Positions 52,545 to 61,442 are shown, counted from the stretch's first letter. The stretch: DNA of 64,000 bases from Cellulomonas fimi (GCF_028583725.1 NZ_CP110680.1:1426001-1490000), one strand, 5' to 3'. The notes: a model not told the origin generated them from the sequence alone. A program made the numbers and translations.

Positions 52545-52793
52545 TCAGCCGGCGCGGCGCTGGCGGGCGGTGCGGCGCTTGAGCGCGCGGCGCTCGTCCT
52601 CGGACAGGCCGCCCCAGACGCCCGCGTCCTGACCGGTCTCGATCGCCCACTTGAGGCAGGTGTCGACGACGTCGCAACGACGGCAGACGGCCTTCGCCTC
52701 GTCGATCTGCAGCAGCGCAGGACCCGTGTTGCCGATCGGGAAGAACAGCTCCGGGTCCTCGTCGAGACACGCTGCGCGGTGGCGCCAATCCAT
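52545..52793 (-). CDS. whiB1: WhiB1-type iron-sulfur regulator
   Basis: 82 residues from ATG at 52793, AAGGAGAG upstream. Cysteines C9, C37, C40 and C46 (AACLDED, AVCRRCDVVDTC) have the exact spacing of M. tuberculosis WhiB1 and hold a [4Fe-4S] cluster; GVWGG turn and the basic C-terminus KRRTARQRR follow. WhiB1 binds the sigma-A C-terminal region and reacts with NO. Longer readings upstream add unrelated sequence. Neighbour order with pdtaS matches mycobacteria. Confidence 0.93.
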   Translation of the reverse strand: MDWRHRAACLDEDPELFFPIGNTGPALLQIDEAKAVCRRCDVVDTCLKWAIETGQDAGVWGGLSEDERRALKRRTARQRRAG

Positions 52794-53111
52794 GAGAGAT
52801 CTCTCCTTGGGCACGCGGCTGTCCGACGCCCAGGGGTTGAGGGCGCGCGACTGCCGGGTGTGATCGGGGTGGGGGGGACGTGCTCCATCTAGGGTCACAT
52901 CACGGTCGACGGCGCACAAGGGGTTACGAAGGCGTTTCGACTGGGTAACGACTGAGGCGTTGGTCACATCTGTGCGCGCCCTGTGCGCGGCGACGGCGTC
53001 ACCCCGCCAGATTCCCGAACGTTTGTCCAGGTCAGACTGCCTGATGGCGACGGGGTCCCGGCCCTCCGGTGCGCCCCGACCGTGCGTGCCGGGCCCCCTA
53101 GGCTCGGTCCC
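52794..53111. promoter_or_regulatory. 318-bp divergent region of whiB1 and a membrane-protein gene
   Basis: No gene is seen. The 9-mer GGTCACATC occurs at 52893-52901 and 52962-52970, i.e. GATGTGACC toward whiB1, containing the CRP half-site TGTGA; a full CRP palindrome is not present. GAGAGATCTCTC (palindromic) overlaps the whiB1 ribosome site. TAGGCT at 53099-53104 is the -10 of the rightward gene. Confidence 0.45.
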
Positions 53112-53519
53112 GTGACACCTCGCCCACGCCTCCTCGCTGTGACCTGTGTCCTAGTGCTGCTCGAATCCGTGGTAGTGGCGGGTCTGGGCGTCGCCTTCGT
53201 CGTCTCGCTCGTGCGCGGGACGGCCGACCTCGCGGCGCCGACGGCGTTCCTCGTGGCGTTCTGCGCCGGCATCGCGGCGCTGCTAGCCCTGGCCGCGCGG
53301 GGCCTGTGGGCGGGCCGTCGTTGGGCCCGGTCGCCGGTCATGATGTGGCAGGTGCTGCTCGTCGTGCTCGCCGTCGGCTGGCTCGGGCAGGAGGTCACGG
53401 CGTGGGCCGTCGCCGTCCTCGCCGTCGCGGTCGCGGTCGGCGTCCTGCTGCTGCTCCCGCCCGTGGTCGCGGCGACCACTCAGCGCCCCGGCGACGACGC
53501 CCCGGCGCGCACGTCGTAG
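53112..53519 (+). CDS. Small four-helix membrane protein, unknown
   Basis: 135 residues from GTG at 53112. Four hydrophobic helices (LLAVTCVLVLLESVVVAGLG, FLVAFCAGIAALLALAA, VMMWQVLLVVLAVGWLG, VAVLAVAVAVGVLLLLPPVV) and a short polar tail. No family recognised. TAGGCT ends 7 nt upstream and there is no ribosome site, so a leaderless transcript is likely. Its 3' end overlaps the end of the convergent EccC-like gene by 40 nt. Confidence 0.75.
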   Translation: MTPRPRLLAVTCVLVLLESVVVAGLGVAFVVSLVRGTADLAAPTAFLVAFCAGIAALLALAARGLWAGRRWARSPVMMWQVLLVVLAVGWLGQEVTAWAVAVLAVAVAVGVLLLLPPVVAATTQRPGDDAPARTS

Positions 53520-56500
53520 ACCTGGACCGGTACGGCCCGGCGGTCGACGACGAGCACCGCTCGCCCCGGCGGACGCTCCCGCGGGTCGACCAGCCAGGGC
53601 GCGGCCGGCCCGACGAGCTCGGCGCCCGCCGGGTCGTGCGCGTCGAGCACCAGCACCTGTCGGCCGCGGACGAGCGCCGCGTGCGGACCGCGGAACGCCC
53701 CCGCCGCCTGAGCCGTCGTCGAGGCGACGACCCGACCGCCGCGACGGCCGGCGGACGCCTGCACGAGGCGTTCCACCGCGTCCGCGGCGGCCGGTGACGC
53801 GCGCTCGAGCTCGTCCAGGTCGTCCACGAGGAGCACCGCGTCGTCGGGCACGTCGTCCGGGGCGACCGCGGGCAGGTCGGCCAGACGGGGGTCCGGTGTC
53901 CCGGCGGCGGTCGCGAGCCGGACGACCGGCGTGCCGCGGTCCCGCAGACCTGCCGCGAGGACGGCGAGGACCGTCGAGCGTCCCGATCCCGGCGGGCCGG
54001 CGACCAGGAGCGAGCGGGACGTGTCGACGACGACCTCGCCCGCGTCGTCGCCTCCGCGCCCCACGGCCACGTCGGGGCCGATCGCGCCTCCGCGCCCCGC
54101 GGCGACGTCCGGGCCGACCGCGCCGCCCGCCCCCGTCACCTCCGGGCAGAGCGTGCCGCGCACCCCGGTCACGCGCTGCACGTCCGGGCTGAGCGTGCCG
54201 CGCACCCCGGTCACGCGCTGCACGTCCGGGCTGAGCGTGCCGTGCACCCCGGTCACGCGCTGCACGTCCGGGCCGAGCGTGCCGTCCGTCCCGGTCACGC
54301 GCTGCACGCCCGCGCGGTTCGTGACCTGCGCGGCGGGCAGCACGACCGTCGACGGGAGGGCCGCGACGCGCACGACGGCCGGGTCGAGCGGTCGCGGCTC
54401 GGACCGGTCGCCGCCGGGGCGTGGCGGGTCGGCGTCGGTGCGCGGCGGCTCGGCGATCTGGCACAGCACCGCACCGCCGTCGCGCAGGTGCACCGCCCGC
54501 CCGGCGGGCCCGCGTGGGCCGGTGAGGGGCGCCGGCACCCCGGCGAGACTGTCGAGCGACGCGTCGGTGACGGGCAGGACCAGCCGGTCCCGGAAGGCGG
54601 CGGCGTGGTGGAGCGCCGCGCTCGTGACGTCGGCGGCGGCGGCGACCGCGACGCGCGCGTCGCCCCGCCAGCAGGCCGTGAGGCGGTCGGCGCCGGCGCC
54701 CCGGGCGAGCGTGGCGAGGTGGTCGAGCGCCGTGGTCAGCCCGTCGACGAGCAGGAGCGACGGCACCGGCGAGGCGGGCAGGAGCTCGAGCAGCCGGGCC
54801 AGCCGACGGACCTCGTGCACGCCGACGGTCGTGCCGAGCCGCCCGTGGGTGTCCGCACGCCGCAGCCGTGCCACCGCCGCGTCGGGCAGCCCGACGGCGT
54901 GCACGGGGACGCCCGCCGCGAGCGCCTGCTCGCCGAGGCCGGTGAGCGTGGTCGTGCGCCCCGACCCGGGTCCGCCGAGCACCAGCAGATGACCGCCGGT
55001 GGGGTCCCAGCGGACGGGTGCGCGTCGCTGCTCGTCCGGCAGGTCGGCGAGCGCCACGGCGAGCCCGGGGCCGGGCGGGACGTCGTCCGGGCTCACGTGG
55101 TCCGGGAGCGCGGGCACCCAGGGCACGCGCTGCACGCGCCGCCCGCGGGCGGCGTCCTGGGCGGCCCGGACCCACGGCGCCGCCCCGCCGTCGCCCGCGT
55201 GCTCCTCAGGGCCACGCCCCACCGGGTGCGGTGCGGGCACCCATCCGGCGGCCGCGCCCGGGAGACCGACGACCGCGAGCCGCGCGGGCGGCGCCCCCGT
55301 GCCGAGCCGCGGCCTCGCGACCTGGACCAGCTCGACGGGCCGCGCACCCCGGCGCAGGACGGCGCGGCCGGGGGTGCGTGCGTCGAGCCGGGCGGCGTGG
55401 GCGTCGTCGACGACGTCCCGTGAGTCGGCGTCGTCGGCGACGCGCAGCGCGATCCGCAGCTCCACGTTGGCGCGCAGGTCGGCGGTGACGACGCCGGCCG
55501 GGCGCTGCGTGGCGAGCACGAGGTGGATCCCGAGGGCGCGGCCCTGCGCGGCGAGGCGGGCGAGCGCGGGCACGGCGTCCGGCACGTCGTCGGCGAGCGC
55601 CCGCAGCTCGTCCACGACGACGAGGAGTCGCGGCGGGGTCGCGTCGTCGTCGGGGTCGAGGTCGGCGAGGTCGTGCGCGCCGTGGACGGCGAGCACGCGC
55701 TCGCGGCGTCGGGTCTCGGCGCGCAGTCCCGCGAGGACGCGAGTGGTGCGCGCGGCGTCGAGGTCGGTGACGTGGTCGAGCACGTGGGGGAGCCCGGCGA
55801 CGCCCCCGAGGCCGGTGCCGCCCTTGAAGTCCACGAGCAGGACGGCCAGCCGGTCCGGTGGCTGCGCGAGCGCGAGGGCCAGGACCAGCGTGCTGAGCAG
55901 CTCGGACTTGCCGGCGCCGGTGGTCCCCGCGACGAGCGCGTGCGGACCGTCGGCGACGAGGTCGACGCGGACCTCGCGGCTGCCCGGACCCCGGCCGAGC
56001 GGGGCGACCAGCCCCGGCCGTGCCTCGGACCACACCCGCGCGACCGCAGCCGGCTGCGCGGCGGGCACGTCGGGCAGGTCGCCGAGCGCGACGGCACCCG
56101 GTGGCTCCAGGGTGGGCGTCCCGTCTCGCGTGAGGTCCCGGACGGTCCGCGCGCGGACGAGCTGGGCCCGCGCGCGACCGGTCGTCACGGAGTGCCACGG
56201 CACCGACTGCTGCGTCGCGCCCGCGACGTGGAGGACGGCCCCGCCGGGACGCACCTCGAGCACGGTGCGGCACCACGCGGGGACGTCGGCACGGCGGTCG
56301 AGGACGAGGAGCAGCCGGTGCCGGGCGGGCGCGCTCGACCGCCACGCGGCGAGCCCACCGATCGCCGCGGGGTCGTCGCACACGACGACGTGCCTCGGGT
56401 CGTCGGGCGCGGGGAGCGTCGCGCGCGGCTCGACGGGCGTCGTCCACGTCCAGTCGACGGGACGGCGCGCCAGGACCGCGAGCCCGACGGCCGCGTGGCT

Positions 56501-57823
56501 CCCGAGCTCCGCGAGCACGACCGCCCGGGCCGTGCCGGCCGCCTGCGCGGGCTCCCCGACGACGGCCAGGCACCCGTCGGCCGACCACGGCGCGCCTCCG
56601 CGCACCCGGCCGCCCCACCCGAGCAAGGCGGCGACGGTGGCGGCGACGAGGTCGGCGGGGTCGTGCGGCGGCCGCTCCGCGACGGGTGCCTCCGGGTCGG
56701 CGGTGGCCGCGGGCCGCCGGCGTCGCCGTCGTGCGACGTGCACGGCGAGCCCGACGAGCGGGACGACGAGGCCGACGAGGAGCAGCGCGGGCTGACGCAG
56801 CACGACCGCCAGCGCGACGCTGCCCGCGAGCGGTGCGAGCCAGGTGACGGCCTGCTCGGCGCCGCCGCGCTCGTCGGCGCGGTCGGCCTCGGTCGACGCG
56901 CGGTGCTCCACGGACGCCGTCGGCGCCGGGCGGAGGGCGAGCGTCGACCGGCCGACCACCAGGACGTCGCGCTCGTGCCATCGCACCCAGCGGCCGGCCC
57001 GCAGGCGGTGCGCCCGGCCGCGCGGGCGCCAGGCGCGTCCGTCCGGGTCCCGGCCGTGCCCGACCCGCTCCCCGCGCGCGTGCGGCCCCGACCGACCGGC
57101 AACCTCCGGCGCGTCGCGCGCGGGCGCACCCGACCGGTCGAGCCGGACCCACCGGGCACCGGCCGCCGTCTCCGTCGACCGGTCGCGCCCGACCCGACGG
57201 AACGTGGGCGCCGTTCCGGACGACCGGTCGCGCCCGACCCGAAGGACCGTGGCCGCCGTTCCGGACGACCGGTCGCGCCCGACCCGACGGGCCGCGGCCG
57301 CCGTTCCGGACCGCCGGTCGCGCTGGACCGACCGCACCCCGCCGCCGGCGGGCGCGTCGGGCCGCGTCGCCCCACCGCTCGCCGCCCGCGCGACGCGTAC
57401 CTGCACGCGCCTCCCGCGCCCCCGCACCGTGACCGCCCCGAGCGCGACGTCGTCGGCGCCGACGTCGCTGAGCGGCACGACACCGCCGACCGGCACCGCG
57501 ACGACCGCCCCGCTGTCGGGCCCGGCGACCACGGCGACGTGCCGCCGCGCCTGCACCGCGGCCCGTTCGACGGGCGGACGTCCCGGCCCGGCGCGCAGCA
57601 GCGCCCCGGCGACGAGGGGGTGGTGGCCGGCGGGATGCGTCTCGTCGAGGACCGCGTCGTCGACGGCCAGCCGGACGGCCGTGCTGGCCCACCCGGCCCA
57701 GCCCGTCAGGCGGGCGAGGTGCGGCCGCAGCGCGGCGACCGTGGTGCCGGGGTCGACGTCGACCTCCGTGGTGCACGGTGCGGTCCCGCGCGCACGGTCG
57801 GGATGGACGGTGAGGAGTCGCAC
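53480..57823 (-). CDS. Orphan EccC/EssC-like FtsK/SpoIIIE ATPase
   Basis: 1,447 residues. N-terminal 140 residues look ubiquitin-like/FHA-like (MRLLTVHPDRARGTAP.., LARLTGWAGW, PLSDVGADDVALG). A repeat region (about 155-230) follows, then two helices (about 335-370). ATPase 1 (about 600-850) is intact: Walker A GTTGAGKSELL, VDFKGGTGL, Walker B RLLVVVDELRAL, ATQRPAGVVTADLRAN. ATPases 2 (GGPGSGRTTTL) and 3 (AGPPGSGRSTVL) have Arg for Lys in Walker A; a second repeat region (about 1172-1227) separates them. This is the motor layout of type VII secretion (EccC/EssC), but no WXG100, EccB/D/E or MycP gene is in view. Confidence 0.82.
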   Translation of the reverse strand: MRLLTVHPDRARGTAPCTTEVDVDPGTTVAALRPHLARLTGWAGWASTAVRLAVDDAVLDETHPAGHHPLVAGALLRAGPGRPPVERAAVQARRHVAVVAGPDSGAVVAVPVGGVVPLSDVGADDVALGAVTVRGRGRRVQVRVARAASGGATRPDAPAGGGVRSVQRDRRSGTAAAARRVGRDRSSGTAATVLRVGRDRSSGTAPTFRRVGRDRSTETAAGARWVRLDRSGAPARDAPEVAGRSGPHARGERVGHGRDPDGRAWRPRGRAHRLRAGRWVRWHERDVLVVGRSTLALRPAPTASVEHRASTEADRADERGGAEQAVTWLAPLAGSVALAVVLRQPALLLVGLVVPLVGLAVHVARRRRRRPAATADPEAPVAERPPHDPADLVAATVAALLGWGGRVRGGAPWSADGCLAVVGEPAQAAGTARAVVLAELGSHAAVGLAVLARRPVDWTWTTPVEPRATLPAPDDPRHVVVCDDPAAIGGLAAWRSSAPARHRLLLVLDRRADVPAWCRTVLEVRPGGAVLHVAGATQQSVPWHSVTTGRARAQLVRARTVRDLTRDGTPTLEPPGAVALGDLPDVPAAQPAAVARVWSEARPGLVAPLGRGPGSREVRVDLVADGPHALVAGTTGAGKSELLSTLVLALALAQPPDRLAVLLVDFKGGTGLGGVAGLPHVLDHVTDLDAARTTRVLAGLRAETRRRERVLAVHGAHDLADLDPDDDATPPRLLVVVDELRALADDVPDAVPALARLAAQGRALGIHLVLATQRPAGVVTADLRANVELRIALRVADDADSRDVVDDAHAARLDARTPGRAVLRRGARPVELVQVARPRLGTGAPPARLAVVGLPGAAAGWVPAPHPVGRGPEEHAGDGGAAPWVRAAQDAARGRRVQRVPWVPALPDHVSPDDVPPGPGLAVALADLPDEQRRAPVRWDPTGGHLLVLGGPGSGRTTTLTGLGEQALAAGVPVHAVGLPDAAVARLRRADTHGRLGTTVGVHEVRRLARLLELLPASPVPSLLLVDGLTTALDHLATLARGAGADRLTACWRGDARVAVAAAADVTSAALHHAAAFRDRLVLPVTDASLDSLAGVPAPLTGPRGPAGRAVHLRDGGAVLCQIAEPPRTDADPPRPGGDRSEPRPLDPAVVRVAALPSTVVLPAAQVTNRAGVQRVTGTDGTLGPDVQRVTGVHGTLSPDVQRVTGVRGTLSPDVQRVTGVRGTLCPEVTGAGGAVGPDVAAGRGGAIGPDVAVGRGGDDAGEVVVDTSRSLLVAGPPGSGRSTVLAVLAAGLRDRGTPVVRLATAAGTPDPRLADLPAVAPDDVPDDAVLLVDDLDELERASPAAADAVERLVQASAGRRGGRVVASTTAQAAGAFRGPHAALVRGRQVLVLDAHDPAGAELVGPAAPWLVDPRERPPGRAVLVVDRRAVPVQVYDVRAGASSPGR
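54141..54308 (-). repeat. 42-bp in-frame minisatellite in the EccC-like gene (4 units)
   Basis: Units at 54141, 54183, 54225 and 54267, each 42 bp, differing at 1-5 positions; they encode VQRVTGVRGTLSPD-type 14-mers between ATPases 2 and 3. Looser related units (GPDVAAGRGGAI) continue to about 54050. Confidence 0.93.
57132..57340 (-). repeat. 45-bp in-frame minisatellite in the EccC-like gene (about 5 units)
   Basis: Units at 57132, 57177, 57222 and 57267 plus a decayed fifth from 57312; three central units are near identical. They encode VGRDRSSGTAATVLR-type 15-mers rich in Arg, Ser and Thr in the N-terminal linker, before the membrane helices. Confidence 0.92.
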
Positions 57824-57855
57824 CCCTGGATGCTGGCGCGTGCGCGGACGGCGCG

Positions 57856-57909
57856 ACCGGCGGGCCCGTGGGTGTTGTGGACGTGTCCGTCACCCACAGG
57901 CCCGCCGGT
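57856..57909 (-). terminator. Hairpin after the FtsX-like permease gene
   Basis: A 19-nt arm (57856-57874, starting ACCGGCGGGCC) pairs with 57891-57909 with one mismatch, 16-nt loop. It starts 11 nt past the permease stop and lies just before the EccC-like start, so it separates the two leftward genes. Confidence 0.85.
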
Positions 57910-57919
57910 CGGTTCGGCG

Positions 57920-60445
57920 TCAGTCGACGGCGAGCGCCGCCACCGGGGACGTCCGCGCGGCCGACCGGCCGGGCAGCACCGACGCCAGCAGGCCGGCGCC
58001 GAGCGCGACGACCAGCACGATCAGCAGGTCGTCCCACGGGAAGGCGAGCTGCAGCTCGCCCATCCCGGCGAGGATGATCGCCGCGCCGGACCAGCCGTAG
58101 AGCAGGCCGAGCACGGCCCCGAGCACCGCCCCGATCCCCGCGATGAGCATGCCCTCGTAGGCGAGCATCCAGCGCAGCTGCCGGCGCGACATGCCGATCG
58201 CCCGCAGGGTGGCCGACTCGCGCCGACGCTCGATGACGGACAGCGACAGCGTGTTGGCGACGCCGACGACGGCGATGACCACCGCGACGCCCAGCAGGCC
58301 CACGACGACCGCGAGCAGGTCGTCGATGAGGTTCTCGTACTGCTGCCGCTCCGCGCCGGCGCTCTCCACGAGGAGGGCGTCCGAGCCGAGCGCGTCGTTG
58401 ATCGCGAGCGCCGTGGTCCCGGCGTCGGCGTCCGCGTCGAGGCGGACCCACAGCGTCTGGACGGGGGCCTCCCCGACGAGCGCGCGCAGGGTGTCGGGCG
58501 TGACGACCGCGTCGACCCCGCCGAGCGAGGAGTGCACGGCCCGCAGCGTCGTGGCGTCGCCGACGGTGTCGCCGTCGGAGCCGACCGCCTGCACGCTCGC
58601 CCCGCCCTCCGGCACCATCTCGGCGCGCGCGGCGGGCACGACGAGCGCGCCGTCCTCGAGCGCGTCGAGCGCGTCCGCGTCCCGCAGCACCGTGGCGGCC
58701 TCGGCCGGGTCGGGAGCGCGCAGGACCACGTAGGTGCCGTCGTCGAGCAGGACCGGTGCGCTCGGGACCTCGACGACCTGCTCCACACCCGGCACGTCGG
58801 CGACGTCTGCGACCACGGAGGCGGGCACGGACTCGTCGCCCGCACCGCCGACCGCGCTGATCGCGACGTCGACGGGGTAGTGGTCCTCGAGCCCGGCCGT
58901 GATCGAGCTGCGGGCGCTCGCGGCACCCGTGCTCATGAGGACGACGAGCGTGACGCCGATGAGCAGCGCGGTGCTGGTCGTCGCGGTGCGGCGCGGGTTG
59001 CGCACGGTGTTCGCGGCGGCGAGCCGGGCACTCGTCCCGGTCGTCGCGAGCGCACGGCCGACGAGCGACACGACGCGCGGGATCCAGAACACGGCCCCGA
59101 GCAGCACGCCGACGAAGGACAGCGCGCCGCCGAGGACACCGACGCCGAGCAGCAGGACCGGCTCCCCGGCCTCCGCGGCGCTCGACGCGACCGACAGCAC
59201 GAGTCCCGCGGCACCGCCGAGGAGGAGCAGGAGCGACAGGACGAGCCGGACGCGTCCTCCGCGTGCGCCGACGCTCGGTGCGTCGACGGGGCGCAGCGCG
59301 GCGACGGGCGACACGCGCGTCGCCTCCCGCGCGGGGACGAGCGACGCCGCGGCGGTGACCAGCGTGCCGACGAGCAGCGGCACGAGCACGACGGCCGGCG
59401 TGACGGTGATCGTCGAGGGCAGCGGCGTCCCGGTGTCGGCGCGGGCGAGCACCGCGAGCGCGGCCTGGGCGAGGCCGAGGCCCAGCACGAGTCCGGCGAC
59501 GGACGCCGCGACGCCGAGCACGCTGGCCTCGAAGAGCACCGACAGCCGCAGCTGGCGCTTGACGGCACCGACGCAGCGCAGCAGCGCGAGCGTCCGTGCA
59601 CGCTGCGCGACGAGCACCTGGAACGTGTTGGCGATGACGAGCGCCGCCACGAGGAGGGCCACCGCGGCGAACCCGAGCACCACCATGACGAGCGCGTTGC
59701 CCGAGCCGGTGAGCTGCTCGACCGCCTTCTCGGCGGCCTCCCGCTTGGTCAGCACGTCGGCGTCCGCGAGCGCGGCGGCGACGTCGTCCTGGACCTGCGA
59801 CGAGCCGTCGGTGACCACGAGGATCTGTGCGGGCACCGAGTCCTCTCCGGCCTCGCCGGACCACTCGAGCACGTCCCGAGTCGTCGCGAGACCGGCACCG
59901 CCGTACGCGGACCAGGCGCCCGCCGGGTCCTCGGCGAGGCCGACGACCGTGACGGTGCCCTCGTGCTCGGTCCACTCGCCGTCGTCGGCGGGCGCCGACC
60001 ACCGGACCCCGAGGGTGTCGCCGACCTCGGCGTCGAGCCGGTCGAGGGTCGTCGCGGGGAGCGCGACCTCGTTCGCCGACGCGGGCACGCGGCCGGTCTG
60101 CGCGACGACCGACGCGAGCCGCTCGTCGCCGGGCTGCGCGAGCAGCATCTGGTACGTGATGCGGGTGCCGTGCGACAGCTCGGCGCCGCCCAGGAGGAGC
60201 GGGTCCGCGGCGACGACGCCGGGCACGTCGCGCACCGTGTCGACGTCCTGGACGGCGGCCCCGTCGGTGACGACCAGGTCGGCGTCGCCGAAGGACGCCG
60301 TCACGGAGTCGTAGCCGGTGCGCTGGAGCACGTTCCCCGCGACGAGCGTCGCGGCGAGGAACGCGGTGCCGATCGCGATCGCGACGGCGGCGGCCGCGAG
60401 CCGGCCGGCGCTGCGCCGCATCTGCGCGAGGGTGAGGCGCAGCAT
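57920..60445 (-). CDS. FtsX/MacB-like ABC transporter permease
   Basis: 841 residues from ATG at 60445, which overlaps the ATPase stop by 1 nt (TGATG). Two FtsX domains are visible, each with three helices; the first includes ALVIANTFQVLVAQRARTLALLRCVGAVKRQL and the last VVGVANTLSLSVIERRRESATLRAIGMSRRQLRWML; two large outer domains lie between helices. This layout is that of lipoprotein- or peptide-handling exporters controlled by two-component systems. Substrate unknown. Confidence 0.9.
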   Translation of the reverse strand: MLRLTLAQMRRSAGRLAAAAVAIAIGTAFLAATLVAGNVLQRTGYDSVTASFGDADLVVTDGAAVQDVDTVRDVPGVVAADPLLLGGAELSHGTRITYQMLLAQPGDERLASVVAQTGRVPASANEVALPATTLDRLDAEVGDTLGVRWSAPADDGEWTEHEGTVTVVGLAEDPAGAWSAYGGAGLATTRDVLEWSGEAGEDSVPAQILVVTDGSSQVQDDVAAALADADVLTKREAAEKAVEQLTGSGNALVMVVLGFAAVALLVAALVIANTFQVLVAQRARTLALLRCVGAVKRQLRLSVLFEASVLGVAASVAGLVLGLGLAQAALAVLARADTGTPLPSTITVTPAVVLVPLLVGTLVTAAASLVPAREATRVSPVAALRPVDAPSVGARGGRVRLVLSLLLLLGGAAGLVLSVASSAAEAGEPVLLLGVGVLGGALSFVGVLLGAVFWIPRVVSLVGRALATTGTSARLAAANTVRNPRRTATTSTALLIGVTLVVLMSTGAASARSSITAGLEDHYPVDVAISAVGGAGDESVPASVVADVADVPGVEQVVEVPSAPVLLDDGTYVVLRAPDPAEAATVLRDADALDALEDGALVVPAARAEMVPEGGASVQAVGSDGDTVGDATTLRAVHSSLGGVDAVVTPDTLRALVGEAPVQTLWVRLDADADAGTTALAINDALGSDALLVESAGAERQQYENLIDDLLAVVVGLLGVAVVIAVVGVANTLSLSVIERRRESATLRAIGMSRRQLRWMLAYEGMLIAGIGAVLGAVLGLLYGWSGAAIILAGMGELQLAFPWDDLLIVLVVALGAGLLASVLPGRSAARTSPVAALAVD

Positions 60446-61263
60446 CAGGCGCTCACCGCCGTGTCGGTGGTGGTCTCCAGCGTGCGGAGGGCCTCGAGGC
60501 CCGCGAGCACGGCGTCGGGTGTGGGGTCGACGATGTCGCCCGCGATCCGCCCGTCGGCGAGCAGGACGACGCGGTCGGCGTACGCGGCGGCGGTCGGGTC
60601 GTGCGTGACCATGATGACCGTGCGACCGAGCTCGCGGACGGAGCGGCGCAGGAAGCTCAGCACCTCCGCGCCGGACCGGGAGTCGAGGTTGCCCGTGGGC
60701 TCGTCGGCGAACACGACCTCGGGCTTGGCGATGAGCGCGCGGGCGATCGCGACGCGCTGCTGCTGACCGCCCGACAGCTCGCTGGGGCGGTGCGTGAGCC
60801 GCTGCCGCAGGCCGAGCGTGTCGACGAGCGTGCCGAGCCACGCGGCGTCGGGCTTCTGCCCCGCGAGCTCGAGCGGCAGCAGGATGTTCTGCTCGGCCGT
60901 GAACATCGGCAGCAGGTTGAACGACTGGAACACGAACCCGACGCGGTCGCGCCGCAGGCGCGTGAGGGCGCCGTCATCGAGGCCGGACAGCCGTGTGGTG
61001 CCGAGCACGGCGTCGCCCGAGGTGGCCTGGTCGAGCCCGGCGAGCAGGTGCATGAGCGTCGACTTGCCCGAGCCGGAGGGCCCCATGATCGCCGTGAAGG
61101 CCCCCGCCGCGAAGTCCACGTCGACGCCGTCGAGCGCGCGCACCGCGGCGGCGCCCTGCCCGTAGACCTTCGTCAGCCCGCGCGCCCGTGACGCGACCGC
61201 GGCCTCGTGCTGCGGGCCCGGGCCGGGCGTCGGTCCGGAAGGTACGTACACGGTCGTGTCCAC
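60445..61263 (-). CDS. ABC transporter ATP-binding protein (MacB/LolD type)
   Basis: 272 residues, GTG start with GAGGAG upstream. Walker A GPSGSGKST, VGFVFQSFNLLPMFTAEQNILLPLELAG typical of LolD/MacB ATPases, signature LSGGQQQRVAIARAL, Walker B VVFADEPTGNLDS, switch VTHDPTAA. Motor for the FtsX-like permease. -10 TAGCGT lies at 61315-61320 (minus strand). Confidence 0.92.
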   Translation of the reverse strand: MDTTVYVPSGPTPGPGPQHEAAVASRARGLTKVYGQGAAAVRALDGVDVDFAAGAFTAIMGPSGSGKSTLMHLLAGLDQATSGDAVLGTTRLSGLDDGALTRLRRDRVGFVFQSFNLLPMFTAEQNILLPLELAGQKPDAAWLGTLVDTLGLRQRLTHRPSELSGGQQQRVAIARALIAKPEVVFADEPTGNLDSRSGAEVLSFLRRSVRELGRTVIMVTHDPTAAAYADRVVLLADGRIAGDIVDPTPDAVLAGLEALRTLETTTDTAVSA

Positions 61264-61368
61264 GGAAGGGCTCCTCGAGGATCGGGCGGGACGACGTCGG
61301 TCGACGACACCTCGACGCTAGGTCGGCAGGCGGGACGCCCGCGTCGGGCTCCGGTCGTGACCGCCGAC

Positions 61369-61383
61369 GGGCGGGGTCCGCCC
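61369..61383 (-). terminator. Short hairpin between the two-component genes and the ABC genes
   Basis: GGGCGG-GGT-CCGCCC, 6-bp stem, 60 nt after the response-regulator stop. GCGGG-ACG-CCCGC at 61330-61342 lies just upstream of the ABC -10 and could be a regulator site. Nothing else is seen in 61264-61442. Confidence 0.4.
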
Positions 61384-61442
61384 ACGGGCTGACGTCCCCG
61401 TCGCGGGGGTGCGACCGGCGGGGCAGCGGCGGGGAGCCGCGG

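Noticed and set aside
52787..52806. Palindrome GAGAGATCTCTC at the whiB1 ribosome site as an operator
   Set aside because: A 12-bp palindrome with no loop and largely made of the Shine-Dalgarno sequence and its chance complement; no second copy was found.
54141..54308. Possible CRISPR array (42-bp regular repeats)
   Set aside because: Units are directly adjacent without unique spacers and continue the open frame of the EccC-like gene.
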